In this document: positions 16,626 through 26,700 of the stretch, piece after piece
Layout: every line of letters begins with the position of its first letter
Numbering within the stretch: the first letter of the stretch is position 1
Assembly (NCBI RefSeq): GCF_000233455.1
Contig: NZ_JH376429.1
Location: forward strand, 62,001-126,000
Length of the DNA stretch: 64,000 bases
Source of the DNA: [Clostridium] citroniae WAL-17108
Lineage (GTDB): Bacteria > Bacillota > Clostridia > Lachnospirales > Lachnospiraceae
Direction of reading: 5' to 3'
Notes under the pieces: model-generated
Seen by the model: only the letters and a program-made list of their open reading frames with translations
The model's database searches: none
What the model was told of the DNA's origin: nothing
Translations under genes and position numbers: made by a program

Positions 16626-17597
16626 CTAACCAATAGCGAAGACCGGACGAACCCCATAAGAGTCCGAAGCGACGTAGCAGGTCGTATCGCCACCGTAGTT
16701 CACACCAGCGAAAACAGCCGAAGAAACGATATCTCTGAGCCAGAACGTTGCACGATTTGAGATCATCTTCGGAACCACCGTAAACAAAGCAAGCTGCGTC
16801 TTTCCGATCGTATAACGGTTCACAACGACCGTACCATCTCCTGCCGGAGTAAAGACAAGGCTTCCGTACATCATAATTTCATTCGGAAGTTCCAGCGTAG
16901 AATCAAACCAAGCACCAGCCGAAGGATATCCATTCGAAACGGCGTTTGTCAGATATTCACGGTGGGTGAGAATCAAGTCACCAAAGGCACTCGCCGCCAA
17001 CGTTTTCGCCTGCGCCAGATTCTTGGTGTACATTTTAGAACCAACATAGCCGCCGGTTGTGATGTTCGTCTCATTCATCTGTGCGTTGTAAAGAGGTTTA
17101 TCCGGCATGATAACCAGATGGGGCGTGGTGAAAGCCGTATCGCCGCAATTATACCAGTAATCAAAATCTACGATTCTCCATGTATAGCTGCCGATAGACC
17201 AGTAATCTCCAAGGAAAAATCCTTTGAAGGTTCCGTTCTTGATATTTGCCTTCTGGTCGTCTGTAATAACGCTCCCCAGATTTTTTCCTCTGTAAATCAT
17301 GCGGCGCTGCTCCTTCGGAACAAAAGCGTCCAGAATTGCAAAGAGTGCATCGTCCGCACCAATCGCTTTGTTCCCTGCTGCGGTGCCAATCAATAACTTA
17401 TCATCCGCAGACAACGTATTGATTTGCGTAAGTTCCGACAGATTGACGCCGGAAATGAAATCCTGAGAACTGGTAAGCCCAATCAAGGATTTAATAAAAT
17501 CAGTCACCATAATTGTTTTGGTTCCATTGTTACCATCAATCAAGACGATGTTGCTTTCATCTAGTGTCTGGACCTTCTGATAATCCGTAATTTTCAT
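16626..17597 (-). CDS. DGR target protein: tail-fibre/receptor-binding protein with variable C-terminus
   Basis: 323 residues. The N-terminal 100 residues are a fibre-attachment-like part (MKITDYQKVQTLDESNIVLI, later LSADDKLLIGTAAGNKAIG), followed by a domain with LGDYWSIGSYTWRIVDFDYW and a C-terminal VR domain FWLRDIVSSAVFAGVNYGG ending GVRPVFAIG. This ending is typical of C-type-lectin-like DGR targets. The variable repeat covers residues about 290-319; 11 of its codons differ in amino acid from the template reading (10 of 11 template Asn plus one Tyr). It probably binds a host surface receptor at the tail tip and varies with each retrohoming event. Confidence 0.92.
   Translation of the reverse strand: MKITDYQKVQTLDESNIVLIDGNNGTKTIMVTDFIKSLIGLTSSQDFISGVNLSELTQINTLSADDKLLIGTAAGNKAIGADDALFAILDAFVPKEQRRMIYRGKNLGSVITDDQKANIKNGTFKGFFLGDYWSIGSYTWRIVDFDYWYNCGDTAFTTPHLVIMPDKPLYNAQMNETNITTGGYVGSKMYTKNLAQAKTLAASAFGDLILTHREYLTNAVSNGYPSAGAWFDSTLELPNEIMMYGSLVFTPAGDGTVVVNRYTIGKTQLALFTVVPKMISNRATFWLRDIVSSAVFAGVNYGGDTTCYVASDSYGVRPVFAIG
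16643..16729 (-). repeat. DGR variable repeat (VR)
   Basis: 87 bases homologous to the template at 15474-15560 with 16 substitutions, all opposite template adenines: changes to G, C and T all occur. The invariant stretch nearest the gene's 3' end (ACTGGG-like, minus-strand GGGTTCGTCCGG) would be the initiation side where mutagenic homing begins. The repeat ends 17 bases before the stop codon, so only the last surface loop of the protein varies. Confidence 0.95.
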
Positions 17598-17614
17598 CTC
17601 GATATGTCCTCCTT

Positions 17615-18745
17615 TTACCTAATACAAAAAATAACGCGGCCATCAATTGGCTGTCCGTTGCTATCCAGAATTAAGGAGCTGGAATATGCACGCGCCACAA
17701 TCGGGTCCACGTTACTATCAATGATAGTTCCTTCTGATGAATCGAGAAGATTATCGTAATTCTCGTATCCATTGTCATAAAGATTGTTGTATACGGTGAA
17801 TTCCGTCCGAATCCCCTCTACAATTTCTTCAAGAATCGATGTCCTTTTTTGTAACTCTAATATCTGGTTTGCCAGATTTGCTTCTACATCCTTCGAAAGA
17901 GTATCCTTCAACTGCTGGAACCACTCATCAAACAATGCCTGAGCATTTTCTCTCCATGCAGCCATTTCAGATGTATTATTGTTTGTGTACTCGTTAAACC
18001 AGGTCGCCCATAACTGTTTCCAGTAAGCACTTGTTTCCTGCATATCTGCCGTTTGAGCAGCATACCAGTCGTTCCATTGTTTTTCCCATGCCAGATAAGA
18101 TTTCTGGATTTCTTCCGTCTGGGTGCTGAACCATTTTGACCACTGGTCTTTCCAGAAAGCATTTGTCGCTTCCATATCAGATGTCTCTTTTTCATAAAAT
18201 GCATCCCACTGGTCTTTCCACTGAGCAACCAAGGCGTCAATGGACATTTTCTCCAGTGGAGCTGTTACGAACGGACACTCCGATGTACCAACAGCATTGG
18301 TGATATTCGCCTGACGGATGGATGTAACGCCAGAATTTACCTGAATATAGGCCAATGGATACTGCCAACGGTCGGTCGTGCTAATCATTGTTGGTTTCGC
18401 TGGATTAGTAGCTGGCGTACCTTTGATGATTTTAATCGCATTTGCACGAACAGATTCACGAGCATCTACTTCCAAAACAACCACATCAATCCGATTTAGA
18501 ATAACTTCCGATTGTGGTACAGTCAAAGGAAGCAAGGCGTCATTCAACGTCCATGTATGATTAAACCAAGCTCGACCAATTCCGACATTCACCATCATGC
18601 CAGTAGACTCTTTCACCATCATAGCAGTCCCAACATGCTGCAAAATGCCGTCACGTATGATCCCGTCAAAAATGCTTGACATTTGAATGGCATCGTATCT
18701 CCGATCTTTATTCTTTGAGTTATAGAACCCATAAGTGACACTCAT
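17615..18745 (-). CDS. phage baseplate/fibre protein with Trp-rich helical repeats
   Basis: 376 residues. The first 165 form a beta-rich module (MSVTYGFYNSKNKDRRYDAI; ESTGMMVNVGIGRAWFNHTW; PLAYIQVNSGVTSIRQANIT) like the N-terminal domain of phage upper-baseplate or fibre adaptors. Residues about 170-285 are tandem helical repeats of about 26-28 residues, each with a W-x-x-x-W pair (WKDQWDAF, WKDQWSKWF, WEKQWNDWY, WKQLWATWF). A coiled-coil-like stretch and a short beta end follow. It lies between the tail-tip protein and the DGR fibre, so it may connect the two. Confidence 0.8.
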   Translation of the reverse strand: MSVTYGFYNSKNKDRRYDAIQMSSIFDGIIRDGILQHVGTAMMVKESTGMMVNVGIGRAWFNHTWTLNDALLPLTVPQSEVILNRIDVVVLEVDARESVRANAIKIIKGTPATNPAKPTMISTTDRWQYPLAYIQVNSGVTSIRQANITNAVGTSECPFVTAPLEKMSIDALVAQWKDQWDAFYEKETSDMEATNAFWKDQWSKWFSTQTEEIQKSYLAWEKQWNDWYAAQTADMQETSAYWKQLWATWFNEYTNNNTSEMAAWRENAQALFDEWFQQLKDTLSKDVEANLANQILELQKRTSILEEIVEGIRTEFTVYNNLYDNGYENYDNLLDSSEGTIIDSNVDPIVARAYSSSLILDSNGQPIDGRVIFCIR

Positions 18746-18765
18746 TTTTCTTCACCCCTTTCCTG

Positions 18766-19836
18766 CTATTCTACGGTAACGAATGTCGGATACGAGTCGA
18801 GTCCTTCTTTGCTTTGAGAGCGAATGAATTCCGTTACCCGAGCTTTCCCCTCAATTCCGTATTCATTCACAATCTGTACCATATCTCCTAAGAAGAAATC
18901 CTCTCCATATCGGTACATCCTCGTTGTTTCAACCTTTCCTTCGAAAGATTTAGTTAAAACATTCTCTGCCAAGTTCTCCAAACCTCTTTGGGAAAGCTGC
19001 GCTTTATACTCAGCATCTGTCAGAGTTTCGTTATCTACGGTCGAAGAAACATCTCTGGCATCTGTGTAAAGTTCCCGTCGCTTCAAACCTGTTCCAGCTC
19101 CGGACGAGCAAGCCACGGTCGTAGTTCTCCGATCAGCCCCCTCTCCCTCTCCGGCAACCAAAGTGACTGTTTTCAAAGTTTTCTTTGATTCCAGATAATT
19201 GGTATTGATCACATTCTCAAATTTAGGAGAGAAAATGACATAGGGATTAGTAAACTGATCGTAGGAACGGTCTGTGCCGGCGTAGAGTTTAAAGACGAAT
19301 TTGTTATCATCAGATAGTTTGATTCGGAAACCAATATTCTTAGAATCGCATAGCTTTTTTATAGCATCATACAGATTGTCTCCGGTAAACTGCGCGTCTA
19401 CCGTCAGTCCAGTAATCGCTGGGTCTGTAGAAGCCTCGAATATCAGTCCTTCCACCTTTCGGGAAGCATCAGAAGGATTGATGATGTTCTCATCCAGCAG
19501 CTTTTTGATTCCATTTTGAAAGTTTCCGCTCAGAATCGTTTGCTTCCAAATGATGCGGCGTTCCAGAATGGATTCCAATGACCTTCCAGTGACCGTGAAG
19601 TGGTTTCCGTTTTCAGCATCAGACTCGATCTTTCTATCCTCGACAATCATAGTCTGGTCAGATTCTTTCAGCCAGAGATAGTAGTCATCTTTCAGGATTT
19701 CAAGAACAGAATCGTTGATGCTTGTATATACCTCAAAATCTCCATAGGCGGAAAACCGCTCCGTCCATATCAATGACTCAAAGGTATCAAGCACAGAAAG
19801 CATTTTCAGAGAAGTATCCAGAACAATCAATTCCAT
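18766..19836 (-). CDS. tail-tip/baseplate hub protein (ReqiPepy6 Gp37-like)
   Basis: 356 residues. The start ELIVLDTSLKMLSVLDTFES, the WTERFSAYGDFEVYTS segment and the core VTGRSLESILERRIIWKQT are characteristic of the siphovirus ReqiPepy6 Gp37-like family, and the end FFLGDMVQIVNEYGIEGKAR fits the hub fold. Such proteins sit below the distal tail protein and act as the Tal/hub. It starts 2 bases after the Dit gene stop, so translation is coupled. No lytic domain is attached. Confidence 0.87.
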   Translation of the reverse strand: MELIVLDTSLKMLSVLDTFESLIWTERFSAYGDFEVYTSINDSVLEILKDDYYLWLKESDQTMIVEDRKIESDAENGNHFTVTGRSLESILERRIIWKQTILSGNFQNGIKKLLDENIINPSDASRKVEGLIFEASTDPAITGLTVDAQFTGDNLYDAIKKLCDSKNIGFRIKLSDDNKFVFKLYAGTDRSYDQFTNPYVIFSPKFENVINTNYLESKKTLKTVTLVAGEGEGADRRTTTVACSSGAGTGLKRRELYTDARDVSSTVDNETLTDAEYKAQLSQRGLENLAENVLTKSFEGKVETTRMYRYGEDFFLGDMVQIVNEYGIEGKARVTEFIRSQSKEGLDSYPTFVTVE

Positions 19837-19838
19837 AA

Positions 19839-20753
19839 CTATGCCCCCTCAAACGCCGTTCTGTTTTCAATCTTAAACTGCACGTTGGTTGTTCCTTCTT
19901 CAACCACATAAGCGAAAATATTATCGCCTTTTGATAGCTGAAACCAATCGGAATCTTTGTCAAGGCAGTTTAAAATATTAGTGTAGATACCGTTTCGAAG
20001 AAGCGTGATTGATTTATCCCCTTTGATTGTTGAGATAATGATTTCATCGCCAGCAACCATTCCAGAACCAGTTAGCTGCTTTAATTTATCAGTATCAATA
20101 CGCATTACCTCTCTCGTCCCGGTATTGTAAATCGTGATGTTTCTCACATTTCCAATGGCATGGATGGTAATCACAACCCCGATCTCGGCATCACCGGAGT
20201 AATATACCGTCTGCTCGGTTTCATTCTTAATCTCGCCAAATTCAATCAAGGACTCGGTTAAAGATTCATTCGAAAAAGCGAACTCAAACAGAGGTTCCAC
20301 TCCATAGAAGATAGTGGTATTAGTTCCATCCGGACCAGCAGAATAAAAATAAGGATCAGGACACACGATTGAAATCTGCGTCGTCTCATCGCTGCTGAAA
20401 ATATCTGGTTCATTTGATTCCACATAACCATAAGTCTCACAAATACGATTATCAGTCTCTATGAGAAGTGTTACTTTCTTCTTTATCGGAAAGTATTTGT
20501 AGGAGTCATGTCTTGTGTCTTCAATCTGAGGATTAAACATCAGTTTCAGAGACATAACGATATTTCTGGAATTTACTCTTGCCGAGTTATACAGCGATCC
20601 GTCATTCGTAGAGATTTCGGTCGTGTTAATATCTGCCTTGCTCGGTCCCAATCCGCTGATAGATTGAACAGCGAACCCGGATTCCTCCGGGAACGCTAAT
20701 TCAAATCTTTTTGATTCGCCCAAGTAATTAGTTACAGTTACTGCTCTAATCAT
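19839..20753 (-). CDS. distal tail protein (Dit, siphovirus tail family)
   Basis: 304 residues, beta-rich. Features typical of the Sipho_tail/Dit family: an early NYLGESKRFEL stretch, the belt-loop region GLGPSKADINTTEISTNDGS, NIVMSLKLMF, and the conserved ISIVCPDPYFYSAG near residue 140. The C-terminal half is a galectin-like domain. Dit forms the hexameric hub joining tail tube to baseplate. The gene overlaps the tape measure stop by 4 bases (ATGA). Confidence 0.9.
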   Translation of the reverse strand: MIRAVTVTNYLGESKRFELAFPEESGFAVQSISGLGPSKADINTTEISTNDGSLYNSARVNSRNIVMSLKLMFNPQIEDTRHDSYKYFPIKKKVTLLIETDNRICETYGYVESNEPDIFSSDETTQISIVCPDPYFYSAGPDGTNTTIFYGVEPLFEFAFSNESLTESLIEFGEIKNETEQTVYYSGDAEIGVVITIHAIGNVRNITIYNTGTREVMRIDTDKLKQLTGSGMVAGDEIIISTIKGDKSITLLRNGIYTNILNCLDKDSDWFQLSKGDNIFAYVVEEGTTNVQFKIENRTAFEGA

Positions 20754-23700
20754 GTGTTACCCACCAGCCCTTTCATCGCCGAAAATTGATTCTTTGTCTG
20801 CCGATAAATATCAATTCTCGACAGAGCTTTAGGCGAATAATTATTTTGCGTGAATTGATAGGTATTTCCCGTAGGAGAACTTTCTCCATTTTGAACTTCC
20901 ATTTCAGAAACACGATCATTCATCCCAGTGCTGACAGATAATGCCTGATTTCTGCTAAACAAAGTATTCAGCCTTCCGGTCCCTGCTTCTACAGCGGATA
21001 GGTCAAGAACCGGTCGAATGGTGGGCTGAACATCCATGTCTGCATCTACATAGTCTGCAATCTTGGAAATGATGTCATTCAGTCCATCGATAGAAGATCT
21101 GGCAATTTCCCGTCCAGCCTTTCCAGCCTTGGAAACATTGTCAATCAACGCATTTATGAAGCCGACTCCTGCAAAGTTACCGATTCCATAAAAGCGTTTA
21201 GAAGGAGAATGCTCGTCCAATTCGTCTTCCGCTGCTTCAGCGGCTGCGGCTGCCATAGCTCTTGCTTTTGCTTCTGCTTTCCAGGTATTTTCGCTGATAC
21301 CATCACAGAAACCATCGACCAAGTATGAACCGGCAGATTTGAACTGACTATAATAGTCTTTGATGGCAGTTACAGAGCCACTCAGCGTAGTTGTAAAAGC
21401 TGTTCGGAGTTCACTATCTTTGCTTCTCACACCGGCGATAAACTTAACCATGCACTCTCTACCAGTCGAGGTAAACTCCGCATATTTATTTTTAATCACC
21501 GTAAGACAAGCGCTGATAATGTTTGTAAACGCCAGCCTCGCACTACTGTCCTGCGATCTGACGCCGGCAATAAGCTTCACCATCGTCTGGGTTCCAGTTG
21601 ACGTAAATTCCCCGTACTTATTTCGTATTGCAGTCAAACAACCGCTAACGATATTGGTAAAGGTTGTTCTGGAAGAACTATCCTGAGACCGTACACCGGC
21701 GATAAACTTAACCATAAGTGTAGAGCCACTGGTTTGGAACTCTCCCTGTTTCCCATTGATTGCCGTCAGCACAGCCTGAACCAGCGTAGTGAATGTCGTT
21801 GTCAGTTCGGATTTCTTCGCATTTGCGCCATTGATGAAGGATGACAACATACTTGAAGCTGCGGCTGTTACTTTCGATTCTGCATTATTGAATGCATTGA
21901 TAAATCCGGTTACACCGGTTTCGCCAAGCGTTGTCAACGCAGAGCTGAAGGAAGTCATACCGCTTGTATCCAGACCAACCATCCCATTTGCCATACTGAC
22001 AAGCCGGTTTGTCTGGGTAATCACTCCGGACAACAACGTCGTATCAATACCACTGATGCTGTTGTAATAATTACTGAAATGAGAACCGAACGAAGCCATA
22101 TCGCTACCGAAGCTGGAAAGTGTCATATCATCGGAGAACCATCCGCCTTCTTTTGGAAGACTTTTCTGAAGCTCAACAATGGATGTAGCAGCATTAGTTG
22201 TAGTGGTAACGATGTTCGCATCCACATCTTTCATATAGTCGGAATATTGTGCGAAGCTCTTACCAAAGGAGACCAAACTTGTGCCAAAAGCAGCAATATC
22301 ATTGTCTCCGGTAAACCAACTCACCAATCCACCTGTATTCGGTAACGTATTCGCCAACTCAACCACTGCTTTGCCAGCCGTTGCGGAGTTCGTAACGGCC
22401 TCCACATCAATGCCCGCAATCGCATCAGAGTAGGATTTCATCGCTCTGCCAAATGGCACCAACTTCTCCCCGAACGTGTCCATGTCGTTCTCTCCGGTAA
22501 AGAAGCCCACGACACCGCCACTGTTGGGAACAGTATTTGCCAATTCGATTAAAGCCTTTCCCGCAGTAGCAGATTCCACGATTACATTCGCATCCAAACC
22601 TCTTACCGCCTGAGAGAACAGCATCATCGCCTCGCCGAACGGTACAAGCTGCTCGCCAAACGCATCCATATCATTTTCGCCAGCAAAGAAACCTACCACG
22701 CCTCCAGAATTCGGAATTGTGGTTGCCATTTCAGCCATAGCCTTTCCTGCGGTAGCAGCATTCGTTACGGTATCTGCATCTAGTCCTCTTACGGCATTTG
22801 CAAACCCCATCATTGCTTCGCCAAATGGAATAAGCTGGGCGCCGAAAGCACTCATATCGTTCTCACCCGTAAAGAAGCCGATGACTCCTCCGGAATTCGG
22901 AAGGGTTGCCACCATCTCCGCAAGTGTCCTTCCCGCCGTAGCCGCATTTGCCACCAATTCCCCGTCCATACCAGCAATGGCAATAGAGAAATCTCGCATC
23001 GCTTCACCAAATGGAACGAGTTGAGTAGCAAAGTCGCTCAGAGAAGATCCTCCTGTAATCCAGGAAGTCAATCCGTTCAAAATATCGGCAGCGGTCAGAA
23101 TAAGAATTGTTTCTGCCAATGCTTTTACGCCATCCAGCATAGAAGGATTAAGCTGTGTAGCACCTTCGATAAATGGCTGCACATTCGTCATAAACGCAGA
23201 AAGATCTGAACCAATTTGAGGGAATTGACTTGAAACTCCAGACATGAAACCGCCGACAATTCCGCCAACAAATTGACCGATAGCCGTACCAATTCCCTGC
23301 AATAGATTTCCGCCCTCACCGATAAGCCATTCCAATCCCGGAATCTGAGCCAAGGCACCGACAGCCGCCAGAACCAATGCCAACTCTGCAATGACTGCTC
23401 CCATCCCGAGAACGCCAAGCATGGCTCCTGGTACCAACGATGCCACTGCACTAAGAGCAAGCATGATTGCTGAAAGCAAACCAATTCCAGCGATTCCTTT
23501 GATGAGTACATTTACGTCAATACCACTCAAAGCATCGATTACGCCATCAAAGAAAGCCATCAGCAGCTCCACACCGGCTACAATCAGTTCTGGCAATTTT
23601 GTCGTGATAGCCTGGATAATTCCGATCAGAATATCGAATAACTGCTCTACGATGATCGGCGTATGCTCAACCAGAGCCGAAAGCACACTGTCAACCAAGA

Positions 23701-26700
23701 CAAATAGTCCGTCCACGACTGCTGGAACAGCCGTAACCAAAGCCTCAACTGCTGCAAGTACCAATACTGTAAATGCCTCGGCAATAGCCGGTCCCCCATT
23801 TGCAATTACTCCTGCGAGAGAAAGGATTCCTTCGCCTATCGCTTCAAACAGCAATGGAATCAGACTGAGAATACTGGATACCGCCACTACAAGGGATGCC
23901 GCTCCCGCTGCTCCGGATACTGCCAGAGCAGAAAGTCCAGTGGAAAATGCGAGAATACCAGCACCTGCGGCCAGACATCCTACTCCCAATACGGCAATAG
24001 CGGCTGAAAGTCCTAAAATAGCCGGAGTCAATGGTCCTAATGCCACTCCTGCAACACCGAGAACGGTGAAAGAGCCGGCCAGTGCCACCAACCCTTTGGC
24101 GATGCTCTCCCAAGACATATTCCCCAATGACTTGAGAACCGGGGTAAATATCGCCAATGCAGCGGACACGGTAAGAACCGCTGCCGCACCCGGAAGTGCA
24201 GTTTTCATTGCGTTGAGTGCCACAACAAGAATGGTCATGGAACCTGCAAGGGTTACCAGTCCTCTGGCAATTTCATCCCAAGACATTCCGCCCATATTTC
24301 GAACTGCTTCGCCAATAATGAGTAATGCTGCACCGACCTCCACCATTCCAGTCGCTTTCGACATCATTCCTTTTGGAAGTAGATTCATCGCAACCGTTAC
24401 AGCAGCCATAGAACCAGCCATTGTGGTAAGACCTCGTCCAATCTCCCCCCATGTCAAGTTCCCCATCTTTTCCACTGCTTCCCCAAACACGAGCATAGCC
24501 GCCCCAAGAATTGTCATTGCTGTAGCGGTAGAAATCACATGCTTCGCATTGGCTGTCACTTTGGTGAATACCGCCAGTTCGGTAAGAACCACCGCAACCG
24601 CAGATAATCCCTTCAAAAGAGTGGAAATATCCAAAGCACCAAATGCTCCAACCGCATTCGCCAGAATATTGATGGACGCCGCAAGAAGAACCAAACCAGT
24701 TCCTTTCAGAACACCCATCCCATCCAAATCCGTAGCTTTCAGGAACAACGCCAGTTCGGTGCAAAGAACGCCGACTCCAATCAGACCTTTCGCCAAAGAG
24801 CCTACATCCAACGCTCCCAAATCTTCAACTGCTCCTACAAGCACTCGAATCGCTGCTGCAAATACTACTAAACCAGCAGAACCTTTTATCAACCCCTTCG
24901 ATGTTTTGGAAAGAGCTGTCGCAGATGCTACCAGAATAGCGGATAACCCGGCAACGCCAACCAATCCTTTCAGAAGCTCATCCCAATCCAAACCGGATAA
25001 TTTCTGAACTGCGCCTGCAAGAATAAGAACAGCGGTAGACATCCCAATCATCGCAATGGTCAACTGTCCCATTCCTTTGATTGCCGCTCCGTTCATTATC
25101 TTTTCAAAGATGGCCATTGAACCAAGCAGTTCGACGAACAGAACACTCAAAGCTCCCAAGGACGCATTCAGCTTTTCGGAATCAACCAGGGATAACGCCA
25201 CAATCGCTGCGGTCAGGATTGCCATAGCTCCGGCAATCTTCAGAAGAGTGCCAGCTTTCAGACTTGACTGCCATGCTTCAAGACTCCCCTTAACTCCATC
25301 CAAAATATCTTTGAATGAACCAAGAATTCCGCCGCCGTTTTCGGTGATTTCCGATAGAGAGTCAATAAACTTTTTCACCCCGATTAGAATTGCAGAAAAC
25401 AATCCGGTATTGATTAAATCCAAAATTGGGTCAAAACTTGCGGTATCAAATGCTGTGAGAATTGCTTCCCCAAGGTTTCCAAACGCATTTGCGACAATGG
25501 AACCCAGCTTCAATAAAACAGGCGCTGCCTTCTCGACAATCCCAATAATTCCTTCAAATGCCTTCTTTACCAGTTCGCCTAATTTTACAAACGGTTCAAA
25601 CCGAGTCTGTACCTTATCCGCAAAATTATCGAGACCACTGGTATCAACATTCGCAAACTCGCTGAACGCATCGGCAACTGTTTTTACAAAAGTCTTTATT
25701 CCATCCGCAATTGGTTTCAGGAAATTCCCGATTCCTTCGATAGCTTTGTTAAAGGCATCGGACGATTTAATAGCTTCATCGATACTAACAATGAAATCTC
25801 CAATGCTGGCCGTAAACCCGAGAATTCCATCTCCGGCCGGAGCCACATAACCAATCAGATCTGCAAATCCACCAACAAGCGCTTTGACACCTTGAAGTCC
25901 AATATCAAATAAAGCGAATACCCCTTTGAATGTTCTCTTCAGGTTATTCGCTGTTTCTTCGCCCATTTTGAATTTTTCGGTAAGTTCCTGTAATCCTACA
26001 GTGAGATTGTAAAGCTGTTCTCCGGTCATCGGCGGAAAGACTTCTCTAAACGCTTCTTTAACTGGCTTTATAATGCTTAAAACACCCTCGAAAGCATTCC
26101 TTACCGCTTCAATCAACGCAGTTCGTCCGCCAAGATCTTTCCAATCCTGCAACATCTTATTTCTCGCTTCGGCAGAAGCATTTACCATGTTGCCAAGGGC
26201 GTTGCTAACCTCAGTTAAAAGTTCTTTTGCCTCTTCGAAATCACCAATGATGATTTCCCAACTCTGAGTCCAACCAGACTGAACCGATTCTTTCAGGGTG
26301 TCCCATAACTGCGTGAATGTCTTTACCTTGGTAGCTGCATCCAATGCTGTCTGAGCCAGTTTTGTAATCTCTTTAGCTTGTTCTTCGGTATATCCCTGAG
26401 CGATAAGATCTGCTTCTGAGTAAGCTCCAGACAACTGTGTCAGAGTTTCGGTCAACACCTCTGTTGTCAGCCATCCACCTTCGGTCAGAGAAGCTCTGAA
26501 TGAACCATACTGTTCAATCATCGCATCCATGTTGGTTCCGAAATGTTCTGCGGTTCGAGTTAAGGCGTCTTGAAATAGCTGACCGCCCATTCCCGCATTT
26601 ACAACGGAATTCCAGTCTTGCAAACTAACCTTGCCCGCTGCAATCGCCTGCGAAAGCTGATACATAGCGGTACTGGCCTGATAAGCATTAGAACCCGAAG

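Noticed and set aside
23391..25007. 538-codon open frame on the plus strand opposite the tape measure gene
   Set aside because: Antisense to repetitive Ala/Gly/Thr-rich coding sequence; no ribosome binding site, very high Thr/Pro/Ser content, no family similarity.
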